In this document: piece after piece, positions 29,749-42,059 of the stretch
Numbering within the stretch: the stretch's first letter is position 1
Layout of the letters: each line of letters starts with the position of its first letter
Assembly: GCA_019925795.1 (NCBI GenBank)
Contig: CM034311.1
Coordinates: forward strand, 10,836,126 to 10,900,125
Source: Dendrobium chrysotoxum
Lineage: Eukaryota; Streptophyta; Magnoliopsida; Asparagales; Orchidaceae
Length of the DNA: 64,000 nucleotides
Reading direction: 5' to 3'
Program-made: the position numbers and the translations under genes
Notes under the pieces: generated by a model
What the model saw: the letters and a program-made list of their open reading frames with translations, nothing else
Told to the model about the DNA's origin: nothing
The model's database searches: none

Positions 29749-31303
29749 TTATTTTGAATGAGATTCTTCAAAAGGTAGAGGTGCATAAAATTGTGTAAAA
29801 GTAGGAGGTGTTTCATTATTCTCATATGCATTAATATTTATACTTAGAAATTTATTTTCTTTCTTGAGACTTATAATTTTAAATTTTAAATGATGCTCAC
29901 TACTATCTAAATCTGATGCATGAGTTTTTAATTCCATAAATGCAGTTTCTAATTCAACATGTGATGCTTTTAATGAATCATGCTCAATAATCAAATCAGA
30001 ATGCTTTTTTTTCAACTCATCAAATTCATCAAGTAATGACATGTGATTGCTATCAAGAGTAGAATGATCCTTAATTAAAATTTCATATTCTTTTTTTAAG
30101 TTTAAGAATTCCAATTTCATGCTAGCATGCATTTTCTTAAGTTTTCTATATGATAAATAGATTTTTTTAAAAACTTCAAGTAATTGATCATAGGTTATCT
30201 CACATACCTCTTCTTGGTCAGACTGACCAGGATGATCATCTGCCATCAAACACAAGTTCGTAGTCTCCTCTTCAGCTTTAGTCTCAGAGGAGTCGGATGT
30301 TGAATCTGCCCAGCAAGCCTTTTGAATCTTCTTCTTATCCTTTCTGAACTTGAGTTTCTCCTCACCCTTCTCCTTTCTTGGTTGAGCCTTAAGTATAGGA
30401 CAATCAGCCTTTATATGTCCAGCTTCCTGCATTCAAAATAAACAGTATCAGATGAACCTTTAAAATTTCTGCTACTCTTACCTTTATTTCACTTCTGAAA
30501 GTTCTTGTGTTTTTTCCTTAGAAAGCTTTTGAATTACATAGTGATTAAGGCAACATCATCGCTATCAGACCCGGAAGAATTAGTGTCAATATTGTTAGCC
30601 TTCAGTGCCTCAGTTTTCTCCTTCTTCTCACCTGCATCAATTTATCATTGGTTCACTCCATGCTTGGAAACAATGAGTGACCCAAGTAAGTTATCAATAG
30701 AAGAAGTGTTCAAATCTTTAGATTCAGTAATTGTAGTTATCTTAGCATTATAAGAAGAAGTTAAACATCTCAAAATTTTGTTAACTTTTTCATAATTAGT
30801 AAGCTCTTTTCCTAAGGCATGCAGGGAGGTGACAATTTGAGAGAACCTAGTATATATTTCAGAAATTGATTCAGTAGGTTTCATGTGAAAAAATTCATAG
30901 TCGTGAAGTAAGATGTTCAATCTAGATTGCTTAACTTTAGATGTACCTTCATAAGTAATGCATAATCTATCCCAGATTTCTTTACCTGTAGTGCAAGTAG
31001 AGACATGCATGTAATCCTCAGATTTTAATGCACAAAAAAAATAGTTCAAGCATTTTGTATTCAGTTGTGCTAAATCACGATCATCAAATGTCTATTCAGT
31101 AAAAGGAAGTTTAGTTTTAACACCATTAACAAGTCTAACGGTGCTTCATAATCATCTTTAACAAGCATCCACATGCGATAATCAATAGATTGTAAAAAGG
31201 TGGACATGCAAGTTTTCTAAAAATCAAAAGGTATGTTATCAAATAACGGTGGTCGTGTAATTGAATAACCTTCAGCAGTATTATAATTATGAAAGTTAGC
31301 CAT
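29749..31303 (-). pseudogene. Copia gag (UBN2-type capsid, zinc knuckle, coiled coil)
   Basis: The start codon is at 31301-31303: MANFHNYNTAEGYSITRPPL, then FDFWKTRMSTFLQSID-like sequence with frameshifts. The capsid core (31049-30645) includes EIWDRLCITYEGTSKVKQSR, HDYEFFHMKPTESISEIYTR and SLIVSKHGVNQR-like sequence, typical of the UBN2 gag family. A CCHC zinc knuckle (FECRKLGHIKADCP) lies at about 30403-30443 and is frame-shifted by one base. The last 200 residues are Lys/Glu-rich with heptad-like leucines (LKKMHASMKLEFLNLKKEY), a likely coiled coil. Confidence 0.85.
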
Positions 31304-31345
31304 GAATCAGAATTCAAAAGTTTTTAAACTTAATTTTTAAATCAC

Positions 31346-31357
31346 GCTCTGATACCA
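31346..31357 (-). other. Primer-binding site of the copia element
   Basis: The minus strand reads TGGTATCAGAGC two bases after the 5' LTR end, complementary to the 3' end of plant initiator methionine tRNA. This fixes the element's orientation and the LTR edge. Confidence 0.9.
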
Positions 31358-31359
31358 CT

Positions 31360-33211
31360 TGAAAGTTCGTTAGGGATGTTAATCCCTTGTGAACTAGTTT
31401 TGAGGCTAACCAAGAGGGAGGGTGAGTTGTTTATTTTAAAACTCTCATGAGCAAAAATAATTTAGAAAAATCTTTTGGATGTTTTAAAAATAACTTTAAC
31501 CACAGGAAAGATCTTTTTATAATTTGTAGCGGAAACAAATAAAAAATAATAATAAATAGATCAATAATAGATTTCACCCAAGTAGATAACAACAGAAAAA
31601 TAAAGTGCAAAAAATAATCAGAAAGAACACACCAGATTTTATAGTGGTTTGGTCAACTTGACGTACATCCACTCCCTGGAGTCTCCCCTCTAGGTATTGC
31701 ACTAACACTAAGGGACTCTCCTTCTACTCCCACAGCAAGGCGGAGAAGCTTATACAAAACTCCTTTCCACCAACCCAGTGAGGCAGAGAACCTAGACTCC
31801 TTTTGCTTCCTCCTGAAGCAGGCAGAGAATCTGGACTCCTTTCACTTCCTTTTGAAGCAGGCAAAGAAACTAGATCTTCTTGCAGACGATCCTCCCATAA
31901 AGACACCAACAAAATATGAGACGACGACCGGAGAAGATGACTCAGATCCTTGCTTGGAGCAACTTTTGTGAATCCCTCACAAACTCCCCCTCATAAGATC
32001 CTCTCTCTCTCTCTCCCAAGCTCTCTCTCTCTCTCTCTCTCAAGATTTTCTTTGGTGAGGAAAGTGGCAAAAGATCTTTCTTATTAAAAGAAAAAGATCT
32101 TAAATAGGAGGGCTCAAAAATTGCCCTAAATCTTAACTGGTCGTCAAAGATCATCCAGGACGATCGCTTGATCATCCTGTATGATCAGTATAAAATCACA
32201 TGTATCAGCTGGATGATCTGGTTTCTCTGGATAATTAGTAGATAAAATTTATTCTGATCATCCCGTATAATTCTACACTCGTCTAGGATAATTAGTGTAA
32301 ATCAGGAATTTTGTCCAGAAGACAGCTCAGGTCATCCAGGGAAACTTGTGTTGGACGATCTCAAAATGACTTGATCGTCTAAGATAATATCTCTATCCTC
32401 CTGTACAATTAGTTTAAAAATGACAAATTCATCCTGCGCACAACTCGGGTTGTCCTGCACAAACATGCTGTATAATTAAAAAATGACTTGATCACCTAGG
32501 CCGATATCGCAATCGTCTCGTACGATTAGTTCAAAATCGAAAATATCATCCAGCACATTTCTCGAGTAGTCCAGGTAAAGTGCTCTGGATGGTCAGAATT
32601 TTGCATGTATCGTCCAGGACTATCTTGTGATCGTCCAAGATGATATGATCGTATTAATCAAAAATTAATTACTTTTCTTAATCACTAGACTAATTTAGGC
32701 ATGATTGTAAAAGATCGTCCAGGATGATACATGTATCGTCGGAGACGATCAGACCAATCTCTAAAAATAAAAACATGCCTAACTTAATCTAGCGGCTGAG
32801 AATTTTTGATTTGAACCTATCGTCCTGTACGATGGGTATATCATCCAGGATGATCTGCTTAATTAAACCAACTTAACATGGCCGCCCTAATTAGAATTTC
32901 TATTTTTACTAGATCATCCAAGATGATAAGAGTATCGTCCAGGATGATATGAACAAAATTTGAAATAGAAACTCTAACTCACTAAAACTCTCCCCCTGAG
33001 TGTGTGTGTGCAAGGTTACTAGCTAAGGGATCAATTACATTACATTTGACTCAAGAAAGGAAAAAATTACAATTAAACACATGCGGACCCGATCTTGAGT
33101 TGGCTTGAATTGCGTTTGGTCTTTTATACCTAAAATATTAGCCAATCAAAATAGAACATATAAATATTTATTATCATAAAAATTATAATCCTTAAATCTA
33201 GGTTAGCAATA
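31360..33211 (-). mobile_element. 5' LTR of the copia element (LTR f)
   Basis: On the minus strand it begins TATTGCTAACC and ends ACGAACTTTCA, 1852 bp. It carries the palindrome array at 32145-32965 with the 38-bp composite at 32713-32750, the conserved TATA-like context (GAGCCCTCCTATTTAAG, about 32097-32113), the ~45-bp repeats at 31770-31880 and the CACTATAAAATCTGGTGTG block at about 31626-31645. Unlike the 3' LTR it keeps the TATA region. Confidence 0.85.
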
Positions 33212-33216
33212 GATTT

Positions 33217-33264
33217 GGAGGAAGAAGACCATTTGGTGGATCAATAATAGGAGCTCAATGATAG
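33217..33264 (+). pseudogene. Gypsy G3 gag, continuation after the copia insertion
   Basis: Read across the excised copia element and one copy of the TSD, the frame gives NGGRF then GGRRPFGGSIIGAQ and a stop. This Gly/Arg-rich stretch fits the linker after a gag zinc knuckle. A second copia fragment then follows. Confidence 0.65.
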
Positions 33265-34864
33265 TTTATTCCAATTATGAGTGCAACTCTAGGTTATGGA
33301 GTTTCTTCCTAGGTTTGAATGATGCATACTATGGTGATGGATTATGCAACTGTGCAAGTGTAGATGATGTTTTATTTTCTTTGAAAGCATTAAACTTGAT
33401 TTGTAAAAATTGGTTTGCACTTTTAAGAATTAAAATTTCAATTTTTAATGCATGCTCCCTATCATCAGCTTCATCTAAACATGCCTTTGATTTCTTAAAT
33501 GAATTTTTTAAATCAATATGGGATGCTTTTAAGGAATCATGCTCATCAGTTATATCATGATGCTTCTTGTTTAAGGTATCAAATTCTTCTGATCAAGCCA
33601 TGTGATTATTATCCAAAATGGAATAATCTTTCCTGAGGCATCATGCTCTTTCCTTAAATTTAAAAAGTCAGATTTAATGCTTGCATTTAATTTCTTGAGC
33701 TTCCTATATATAGTATGAATTCTTTTAAAAACTTCAAATAATTCATCATAGGAAAGCTCACATAACTCCTCTTGATTAGAATGATCAAGATGATTATCTA
33801 CCATTAAGCACATGTTGGTTACCTCCTCGTCTACTTCAGTTTCAGTTGAGTCTGCCCATAAAACCTTCCGAGTCATTTGCTTGCCCTTTTTGAACTTAGA
33901 TTTTTCTTCACCTTTCTCTTTGATTGGATGAGTTTTCAGATTTGGGCAATCAATCTTCATGTGCCCTAACTTCCTACATTCAAAATAGATGACATCAGAA
34001 GAAGTTTTGGAATTTCTATTGGGTTTACCTTTATTCCATTGCCGATGACATCTTTACTTTTTCTTTAGAAAGATTTTAAACTATCTTGTTATCAATGCAA
34101 TGTCATCATCTTCTAGTATAGAATTATCATTATCATAATCATCAGCATTTAAGGCTATAGTTTTCTCGTTTCTCTTTTCACCTGCATTAAGGTGTCTTTG
34201 ACTCAGTCCTTGCTCATAGGCAATGAGTGATCTAATTAGGTTCTCAATGGAGTAAATATTTAGATCTTTTGATTCAGTTATAACATTAATTTTTGTATCA
34301 TTGGAAGCTGGTAAGCAACACAAGATCTTGTTAACATTTTCATATTTAGTAAGTTCTCTTCTTATGGCATGCAGAAAAGTAACAATCTGAGTGAATCTAC
34401 TATACATTTCAGAAATTGATTCACTAGATTTCATGCAAAAGAGTTCATAGTCATGAAGTAAAATATAATCTAGATTATTTTATAGATTATATTTTACTTC
34501 GTTAGTTCCTTCATAAGTTATGCAGAGTTTGTACCAAGTCTCCTTACTAGTAGTGCAAGTAGAAATACGCATGTAATCTTTAGATTTTAAAACACAGAAA
34601 AAATAGTTGAGACATTTTGCTTTTAGTTGGGCTAAATCTCTATCTTTTATGCTCCATTCAAAAAAGAAAGTTCAGTTTTAATGCCATTAACAAATCATGA
34701 AGAAGCAGAATATCTTTGCTAAACTAACACCACATGCGATAATCTATAGATTATAAAAAGGTAGACATGTGAATTTTCTAAAAATTAAAAGGAATATTAT
34801 CAAATAAAGGTGGACATGTGATTGAATATCCTTCTACAGCATTATAATTTCCAAAGTTAGCCAT
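33265..34864 (-). pseudogene. Second copia element: gag only, 3' part missing
   Basis: The ATG lies at 34862-34864 (MANFGNYNAVEGYSIT). Later blocks are MKSSESISEMYSRFTQIVTF (34434), SKDLNIYSIENLIRSLIAYE and, from 33960, DCPNLKTHPIKEKGEEKSKF with a Lys-rich coiled-coil-like tail. They match the gag of the full copia element block by block. The zinc knuckle is broken. Everything 3' of gag is missing; the sequence stops near 33265 beside gypsy G3. Confidence 0.8.
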
Positions 34865-34910
34865 TGATCATTTTTTAAAAGTTTTCTAAAACTTAATTTA
34901 TGAATCCCAC

Positions 34911-36686
34911 TCTGATAATACGTAAAAGTTCATAAAGGTTATTAAATCATTAAGAACTAGCCCGAGGCTAACCAAGAGAGGGTGTGAATTGGTAATTTAA
35001 AAAATCTTTAATAAAAATTAAAACCCTTGATGTGAAAGCAGATCATTTTCATAATAACAAAATTAGAGTTTTCTAAACCACACAGTAAATCACAGAAAAG
35101 TGTGAAAATTAAAATACGGAAAAGTAAAAAATGAACACAAAGGATTTTATAGTGGTTCGATCAAATCTTACATACATCCACTCTCTAGAGGTCTCCTCCG
35201 AGTATTGCACTAAACCTCTTAGTGTCTCTCCTTTAGCCCCTACAGCTAGGCAAAGAAGCCCTTATAAAATCTCTTCCACCAACCTGGTGTGGCAGAGGAC
35301 CTGGAATCTTTTTTTACCCTCTTACTGAAGGTAGAGAACCTGGAATCTTTTTCACCCTCCTAGTGAAGGCAGAGAACCAGAAATCTTTTTACTCCCTCCT
35401 GGAGTAGGCAGAGTACCTTGATCTGATGCTGAAGAATGTCTCACCCCAGAGCCACCAAGGAACTAGGAAAGCAGCTTAAAGAAGATAGTGGAAACCTTAC
35501 TTGGAGTAACCTTTGTGAATCCCTCATACTCCCCCATACAAGGATCTCTCCCTTTCTTCTCTCCTAAATATCTCTCTCTCTTCCTTCTTTAAGCTCTCTC
35601 TCAGATCAACTCAACAACAAAAGATTTTTTAATAGAAGTATTAGAAAACCTTAAGTAGTGGGCTTAAAAAAACCCTAATTTTTAAGAGATCCATCTTATT
35701 TTCATACAGTATGATACGCATATCGTATAATATGATCAGTACAAAATTAGGTTCATCTAATGGTCATTCAGACAAACTATTTAAACTATATAATATATCA
35801 TACAATATGATCCTAACATCATTCGGTATGAAATGTCTAAATTCCTTCTATTCATTTAGGATGACTTCTAGGATGACCAAACTCATACACTATCGATCGT
35901 CTAGCACTATGGACATTATACAGTATGATCAGTACAAAAACCAAGACTTTTGTTTGGTATGTTCTCTGGGATGACCAATTTTGTATATTATCGATCGTCC
36001 AACACTTGGGATATCGTATCGTACAATCAGTACAAAACTAATTACTTTCATTTGGTATGACCTCTAGGATGACCAAACTCATACTCTATCAATCATATTG
36101 TATGACCTATATCATACGATGTGATTGACATTAATAATTGTCCATGATTTGATTGCTTGATATCGAGGGGTTAATTAAGAAAGATTTTAATTAGGGTGTA
36201 CAGTACGAACCAAATTGTATCGTACGATCAGCATATAATTAGTATCTTTTTTAACCTTTGATGACTAGGGTTTTGATAGAGTACAATAGATCAAATAATA
36301 TGAATTAAAGTTGTACAGTACGAAACAAAGTAGTATAATACGAAGCCAAAATCATATAGTACGATTTACTTAAAAGCTCTCTCAAAAATCTTTTTCTCTG
36401 TCCCCTTGTGTGTGTGTGTACAAGGTTACTTAGCAATGATATCAACCCACTTATATGATACGACTCAAAAAAGGAAAAACTACAGAACAAATTGAAAATA
36501 TAAACTGTAACCCTAGTCTACCCAGTCTCAAGCTGATCAAAATTGCAAGTGAACAGTGGACTATTTTTCTGAAATATTAGTACACACAAAACAAAATAGA
36601 ATATCATAGAATTAGGAGAAAGCAGTAACAAACATAATAATATTTGTTATTATCAAAATTACAATGCTTGGATCAGATTTGCAACA
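34911..36686 (-). mobile_element. 5' LTR and PBS of the second copia element (LTR g)
   Basis: The LTR is 34923-36686 (1764 bp). On the minus strand it begins TGTTGCAAATCTG and ends TATGAACTTTTA. A mutated primer site (TATTATCAGAG) lies at 34911-34920. The palindromes are of the GTAC type (TCATACAGTATGATACGC at 35702, ATCGTACAATCAG at 36015, TTGTATCGTACGATCAG at 36212). The ~45-bp repeats (TCACCCTCCTAGTGAAGGCA) lie at 35290-35410. It abuts gypsy LTR G4. Confidence 0.8.
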
Positions 36687-38534
36687 TAATTAATCCTAAA
36701 TAAGTTTAAGAATTGGAATGGGGATCGAAAGAGAAAACAATAATGGCAAATTATTCATTGGAGTATTGAGGTACTAGAAATAATGGTGTTGTGGAATTAT
36801 CCTCTCTATTCGGGAAGAGAAATTGAGGGTGTGTTGTGGCATTGTGTGGTGCCATTACGTGCTCAGCTCTTAGTTTATATGAATATGGGAGAATTTGAAT
36901 TATTCCTTACGGGCGTTACGGTGCTAGGGAAGTGTGCATCTCGACATTGAATCAAAAATGATATTTTTGTATATATAAAAATCCAAAACCATTATCTCAT
37001 TTCACCAAACAACCCCACCCCCACCCCCCCCCCCCCCCAAACTATTTCTAGAGAATAGAAGTTAATGGGAGGGAGAAAAAAAGGAGAGGAATTCAGGAGT
37101 CATGGAGTTTTTTTTTATTATTTTATTAGGAGTCATGGAGCTAAATTCATCCATTGGGCTAGTTAAGGATTTCATCGAACATGTGGTAGACTTCTAAACA
37201 CGTCTCTGATTTCAATTCCAAAAAGTTTATGATGAGATATAAATAAAAAAGAGTTTTTCTTGGATTTTATAATATTTTTATTGTGTAACTTTTTATATAA
37301 AGTTTTATGTTTAATTCTAGATATTTTGAATGTAAAAGAGATGATATTTAACCACTTGGATCTTTCTATGATTATTTTTATGCAAATTAAATAAACAAGG
37401 TATTTCTGATATTCTTGATAGTTTTCTAAAGTCTTAAAATGTTATTTTGGACGTTCTTGTGAGATTATATTTGTAAAAAAAATTATTAAAAATTTATGGT
37501 TTTATATATGCAATGTTACTCTCCTTTGGTAATTTTGGTTCATTTATAAAGTTATAATTATCTATTGTTACATTCAAGTTGCATAATTCATGGCATTATA
37601 TTAGAGAATTCTGATCTCTATAATATTATAGGGGCCTTATGTGTTTTGTTCTGACCCCATTTGGCTAGTGTAGATGTGGGAGGTAATTGTTTTGTTATGA
37701 CCCCCATCTTTATCTTATGTGGATGTGGGAGACTTCTATTTTCTGACCCCACTTGCCTTGTGCAGGTGTGAGAGGTTTAAAGGGAGTTATAAGTAGAAGT
37801 GGAGCTATATGCAGGTATCAAAATATGTGCATAGAACATTCATGCATTGCATGCTATTATTATTTAAATAAATTTAAGTGAAAGAGTTATTCTGATAGTA
37901 AGTATATTCTTATATGCTTGACACCTCTATGAAATGATAAAATTGTAAAATTACAAGTAATGGCACTGATAATAAGTATATTCTACTAATCTTATGAAAG
38001 CATTTCTATGGAAGGTATAAAGATAAACGTTATGTGTAAAGTCAAGTAGACAACTTTGCATTAAAGTTTCTACAACATAAATAAGTTACATTTTATATAA
38101 GTTACTAATGTTAGTATGAAGTATATTCTCTGATGCTTATCTTATTATTTAAATAATTTATTATTTATAATGAAATGGGCATTGATATCTGTGATGGGAA
38201 TGTTCAAGAAGTCTATTAAGCTCATTGTGCTTATCCTATTAGATTTCTTTGAATTTTTTAGGAAAAGAAAAGGGCCCAGTAGAGTAGAGTTCGTAAGGGA
38301 AGGATTTTTAAGATCAAAATGTCTGAAGTATTTTGTAATCTAGTACTCTTTCTATGTATAGACTATATGCGAACTAGATTATTGTATATAATTTTTTAGA
38401 AATGAAAATTTAGATTATTTTTTAGATTGTTAGTAATATTTGGAATGATTTAATTGGCTCTAGTTTATTCTATATTATGGCTAAAAAAATTGGTTTAGGG
38501 ATTTAGTCCTTCCATTAGATCCTAGGACATCGCA
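36687..38534 (+). mobile_element. Gypsy LTR G4
   Basis: It lacks its first ~100 bases because of the adjoining copia element, then shows AAATAAGTTTAAGAATTGG, GGTGCTAGGGAAGTG, a C-rich run, TATTGTGTAACTTTTTATAT, GTGTAGATGTGGGAGG, GGGAGTTATAAGTAGAAGTG and AAAGGGCCCAGTAGAGTAGA. It ends CCATTAGATCCTAGGACATC then GCA. It lacks the TRIM found in G2, so it shows G2's empty site. No primer site or interior follows; the minisatellite starts at once, as expected for a solo LTR. Confidence 0.7.
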
Positions 38535-38665
38535 GTAATCAAGCGACTGAGGTCGAGGGACTATAGTCGGGTGACCAAGGTCACAAGAATCATAGTCAGC
38601 AGGTAAGGGAGATCAAAAGGATAATAGTCTGGCAATAGTGGTCGATGGGACCATAATTATTAATT
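38535..38665 (+). repeat. 29-bp minisatellite M, array 4 (plus orientation)
   Basis: About four units in plus orientation (GAGGGACTATAGTCGGGTGA and similar) lie next to gypsy LTR G4. At about 38665 the orientation flips. Confidence 0.75.
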
Positions 38666-39072
38666 CTTCCCAGCCACCACCAAACCTCCTCATGGCTATC
38701 TTCATCAAACTTTTGCCCAACTACCAGCATTTGAGCTATCAAAACCAACCGCCACCGTTAGACTTCCTTTGCCCGGCCATTACGGTCAAACCTCTACTCG
38801 GTTACCCCTAGAACTCCTCCTAATTGCCATCACTAAAGTTTTTCCTATCAATCACAATTATTAAGCTTTTCACCTTCTAGCAGCCACTCTAAAACCACCA
38901 TCTCATGTCGATCATTATCCTTAGACCACAGTTGTCTGACTATAGCTCTTAAACCACCATCGCCCATCGACTACATTATCAGATTACTATTATCCAACTA
39001 TGATCCTCACACCATCGTAATTTGACTATGGTCCTCAGACCACCGCGGCTTGAATACAATCCTCTATCCTTT
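38666..39072 (-). repeat. 29-bp minisatellite M, array 5 left part (inverted)
   Basis: The units read as the reverse complement (CCACCATCGCCC, ACTATGGTCCTCAGACCACC). The part up to 38900 is diverged. The array is cut at 39072 by a gypsy element and continues at 42060 in the same orientation. Confidence 0.75.
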
Positions 39073-42059
39073 TGTGAAATCCTTAAATTTTTTAAGATTT
39101 TTTTATTGACCTAGAGAAGTCCAAATCACAAAACATCTTTGCCAGAACATTTATAATGTTGTGCTTTAATTACTCTATTTTTTCATAATTTTTGGGCACT
39201 ATTAAAATTTCTTAAGAAATCGGCACCTATCGGAATAAGTGGGGTTTTTGGGACTATTAGGTATCCATTTTACAAATTGATCTCACCAGAATCTTCTAAA
39301 TAAAATAAGCTAATTTTTAAATATTTTTTATAATTTTTTGAATCCCTAACAGAGTTTCTATGAATTTTTCTATTGAAAGCTAATTATAATATTATTATTA
39401 TATTATTATTTTATATAAAATCAAAATATCTTAAATCACTAATGTCCCTAATCCCTATTCATTTCATTTCGACGGCTAACATAGAGCTTTTGGGAAAATA
39501 TCAAGAGATAGAGAGGAGTGAGAAAGAGGAAAACCAGATTTTGGGCGACTTCGGGCCATTTTTGTCAGTTGGCCTAGTTGGGAAACTTATTCGTCTCGAG
39601 GTAAGGCACATTATGCTCATCTTAATTTAAAAAATGTTTAAGTTTTGATAAATTTTTCTATTAAAATTTTATATTCGTTAGCAAAAAATGTGGATAACTT
39701 TGCACAGGTAAAACTTTCATCGCGTAACTTTTTATATGTTATAAAGATTATGATTATGCACATTTTAAATATTTTCTAGAAATTTTTTGACAGGGGTTTT
39801 AAAATTTATGAGTTTTTTATTAAATAGAAATTATTTGGATATTAAAAAATAGTTGTGTAGTATAATAAAAGTTTTAAAACATTATTTTACCCGATCTATA
39901 GTAATTTGGTAATTTTCTAAAAATATGCATTTTTGCCTAGTTGGATTTTGTATTATTTACCGTTATACAACATTGTGAAAGTTTGATACATGCTCAATTA
40001 CTCTTTAATTGTTATAATGTGATGATATATATGTATATGTGAGTAAATTATATCTATTGGGTGTTATAACGGGCTAGAATCCATTGAGATTCTGTTTGTA
40101 TTAGGGAATTACTAGGAGTTATAAGGGGTCAGAATCCTTTGAGATTTTATCTGAGACAGGGATGTGTGATAAATTCTGGTACTATAAGTATAAATAAAAA
40201 TGGAGTCGTAAGGGGTCAGAATCCTTTGAGATTCTGTCTGGGTCTAGAAAATATGATATGAACTACCCTGTGATATGAATTTCAATTTATTTACTTATTC
40301 AGCATTATTATTTACATCAGGTAATAACTATTATGTATTTCTTACATCTCTCAGTATAGTAATTTATTTATTAAAATTATATTTACTGCATTTAAATATT
40401 TAGCAAAATTTTGATAAAATAATATTAAAAATTTAGATTGGTTGGTGTAGCTTGCTGAGCTATTATAACTCACTGTGGTTTTACTTTTGGTTATTACGAT
40501 CTGGGAAGGGGAAAGAGATTGTGGACTAGTAGTTTAGGATCAGATCTAAGATTATAGGTATTTTTTTATTTTAATTTTTGTACAGTCATGGCAAGTTAAA
40601 TTTTTAGTTAGATAGCTCATGCCTGTAGCCATGCACTATAATGTAGATATTTATTTGGATAAAATAAAAGAAACCTGATGGATGAGTTTATTTCCACTAT
40701 TTAGATGTTTTAATTACTATATAGTATGTAGTTAATTTCAATAAATAATGATAGAAATTTTGAAATAATTCTTAGATCTTAGGATTTATCTATTATAGCT
40801 CAATACGATAGGACATGTCCGGGTCAGGTTGGGTTGTGACAGGCTTTTATGGTATCAGAGTAATATTTTTAGAATTGGATCATAAAATAGAGCTATAGGA
40901 ATTGATCTATAAGTCTAGTAAGGTAGTTTGAAGTCTGTATGGGTTTTCATTATTTTTGTTTCATGTATATGTGTGTTCAGTTGCATATTCTATCTGATCA
41001 TGGATACACCAGACCCAAATATGACCTACAGATAGAGTGTTAGTCTGGAAGATCCTATATATAGTATTATTTGGATAGTTGGTTCAGATACAGTTTCATA
41101 ATTTGCTACTTTATAGCCCAAATAATGGGTGAGGCACAAAGCAGGCTTTTTATTGTGAGATCTGAAGAGGTAAACAGACATCTGTAAATGTTTTTAAGAT
41201 TGAAGCATTTGAGATTTGAAGGTACTGTTGATCCCAGAGCAGCACAGGATTGGTTGAGGAGGTTAGAAAAGATATTTGATGGTATGTAGTGTCCTCTTGA
41301 GAGGAAGGTACCGTTAGCATTTTTTCTATTAGATAGGGAGGGGGAGCGCTGGCAGATGGGCCAGAAGGAGGAGAAATTTTAAGAGAAATTGAACTCTCTA
41401 ATTTCCTGGGAGGAGTTCTCTGCTGTATTTAGAGCCTAGTTTGTGCCCCCTTCTACATGACAGTAAATAAAGGAGACTTTTTTTAGGTTAGTTTAGGGGA
41501 GTAGGATAGTTATGCAGTATGAGACAGAGTTCACTTCTTTAGCTAGATATGCTCCATAATTGGTTAGCACTCTCACGGAGAAGTACTATAGGTTTCTGAG
41601 AGGAATTTGGGATAGTCTTAGACAGCCTCTTGTGCCATTTCATATTTCTAATTTCTCAGAGCTTATGGATGAGAGCTGGTCTGATAGAGAATGACCTGAT
41701 GGCTACTCAGTAAAAATGGACTTCTAGTAGGAAGAGGTTCAGTGGTGAGATTTCTAGTAGTGGCTTTTTTGGAAAAAGAGTAGATTTACCCCTGGAGATT
41801 CCAGGAGAGGCGGGCAGTCGTCATATTCAGCTCTTGCTTGTAGCCATACACTGTAGTTTAAATATTTGTTTTGATGAAATAAAAAAACCTGGTGGATGAG
41901 TTTATTTTCAGTATTTGGATGTTTTAGTAGCTTTGTAGTCTGTAGTTAATTTCACTGAATATTGATAAAAAATTTGAAATAATTCTAAAATTAGATCTTG
42001 GATTTTCCTATCATAGCTCAATACGATAGGACCTATCCTAGTCAGGTTGGGTTGTGACA
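39073..42059 (+). mobile_element. Internally deleted gypsy element G5 with TSD
   Basis: The 5' LTR (39073-40841, 1769 bp) starts TGTGAAATCC and ends GGGTTGTGACA. A primer site TGGTATCAGAG is at 40850-40860. A gag fragment follows. The 3' LTR keeps only its last ~230 bases (about 41830-42059), ending GGTTGGGTTGTGACA like the 5' LTR. The TSD CCTTT is perfect (39068-39072 and 42060-42064), and the 29-bp minisatellite lies on both sides. The whole pol gene and most of the 3' LTR are gone, so deletion followed insertion. Confidence 0.9.
41170..41815 (+). pseudogene. Gypsy G5 gag fragment
   Basis: The plus strand reads FLRLKHLRFEGTVDPRAAQD, WLRRLEKIFDGM, KVPLAFFLLDREGERWQMG, ISWEEFSAVFRA, SRIVMQYETEFTSLARYAP and RQPLVPFHISNFSELMDE. 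These are consecutive blocks of the Retrotrans_gag domain of gypsy (chromovirus-type) elements. Stops and frameshifts are present. It ends in RRGGQSS just before the retained 3' LTR piece. Confidence 0.8.

Larger units (their letters stand above)
21453..33211 (-). mobile_element. Near-complete copia element (SIRE/Maximus-like), 11.8 kb
   Basis: The element has both LTRs (5' LTR 31360-33211, 3' LTR 21453-23207), a primer site next to the 5' LTR and a polypurine tract next to the 3' LTR. A perfect 5-bp TSD, GATTT, lies at 21448-21452 and 33212-33216. Removing it restores the gypsy gag frame (NGGRF then GGRRPFGGSIIGAQ). The order on the minus strand is gag, protease, integrase, RT, RNase H, then about 3.2 kb with an extra ORF before the 3' LTR. 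Gene order PR-IN-RT marks Ty1/copia. Size, long LTRs and a post-pol ORF suggest SIRE/Maximus. Many frameshifts and stops show that it cannot move by itself. The LTRs differ at roughly one site in ten over the first ~200 aligned bases by eye, so it is old. Confidence 0.9.

Noticed and set aside
40850..40860. tRNA-like words TGGTATCAGAG at several sites
   Set aside because: They are primer-binding sites complementary to a tRNA end. No cloverleaf surrounds them.
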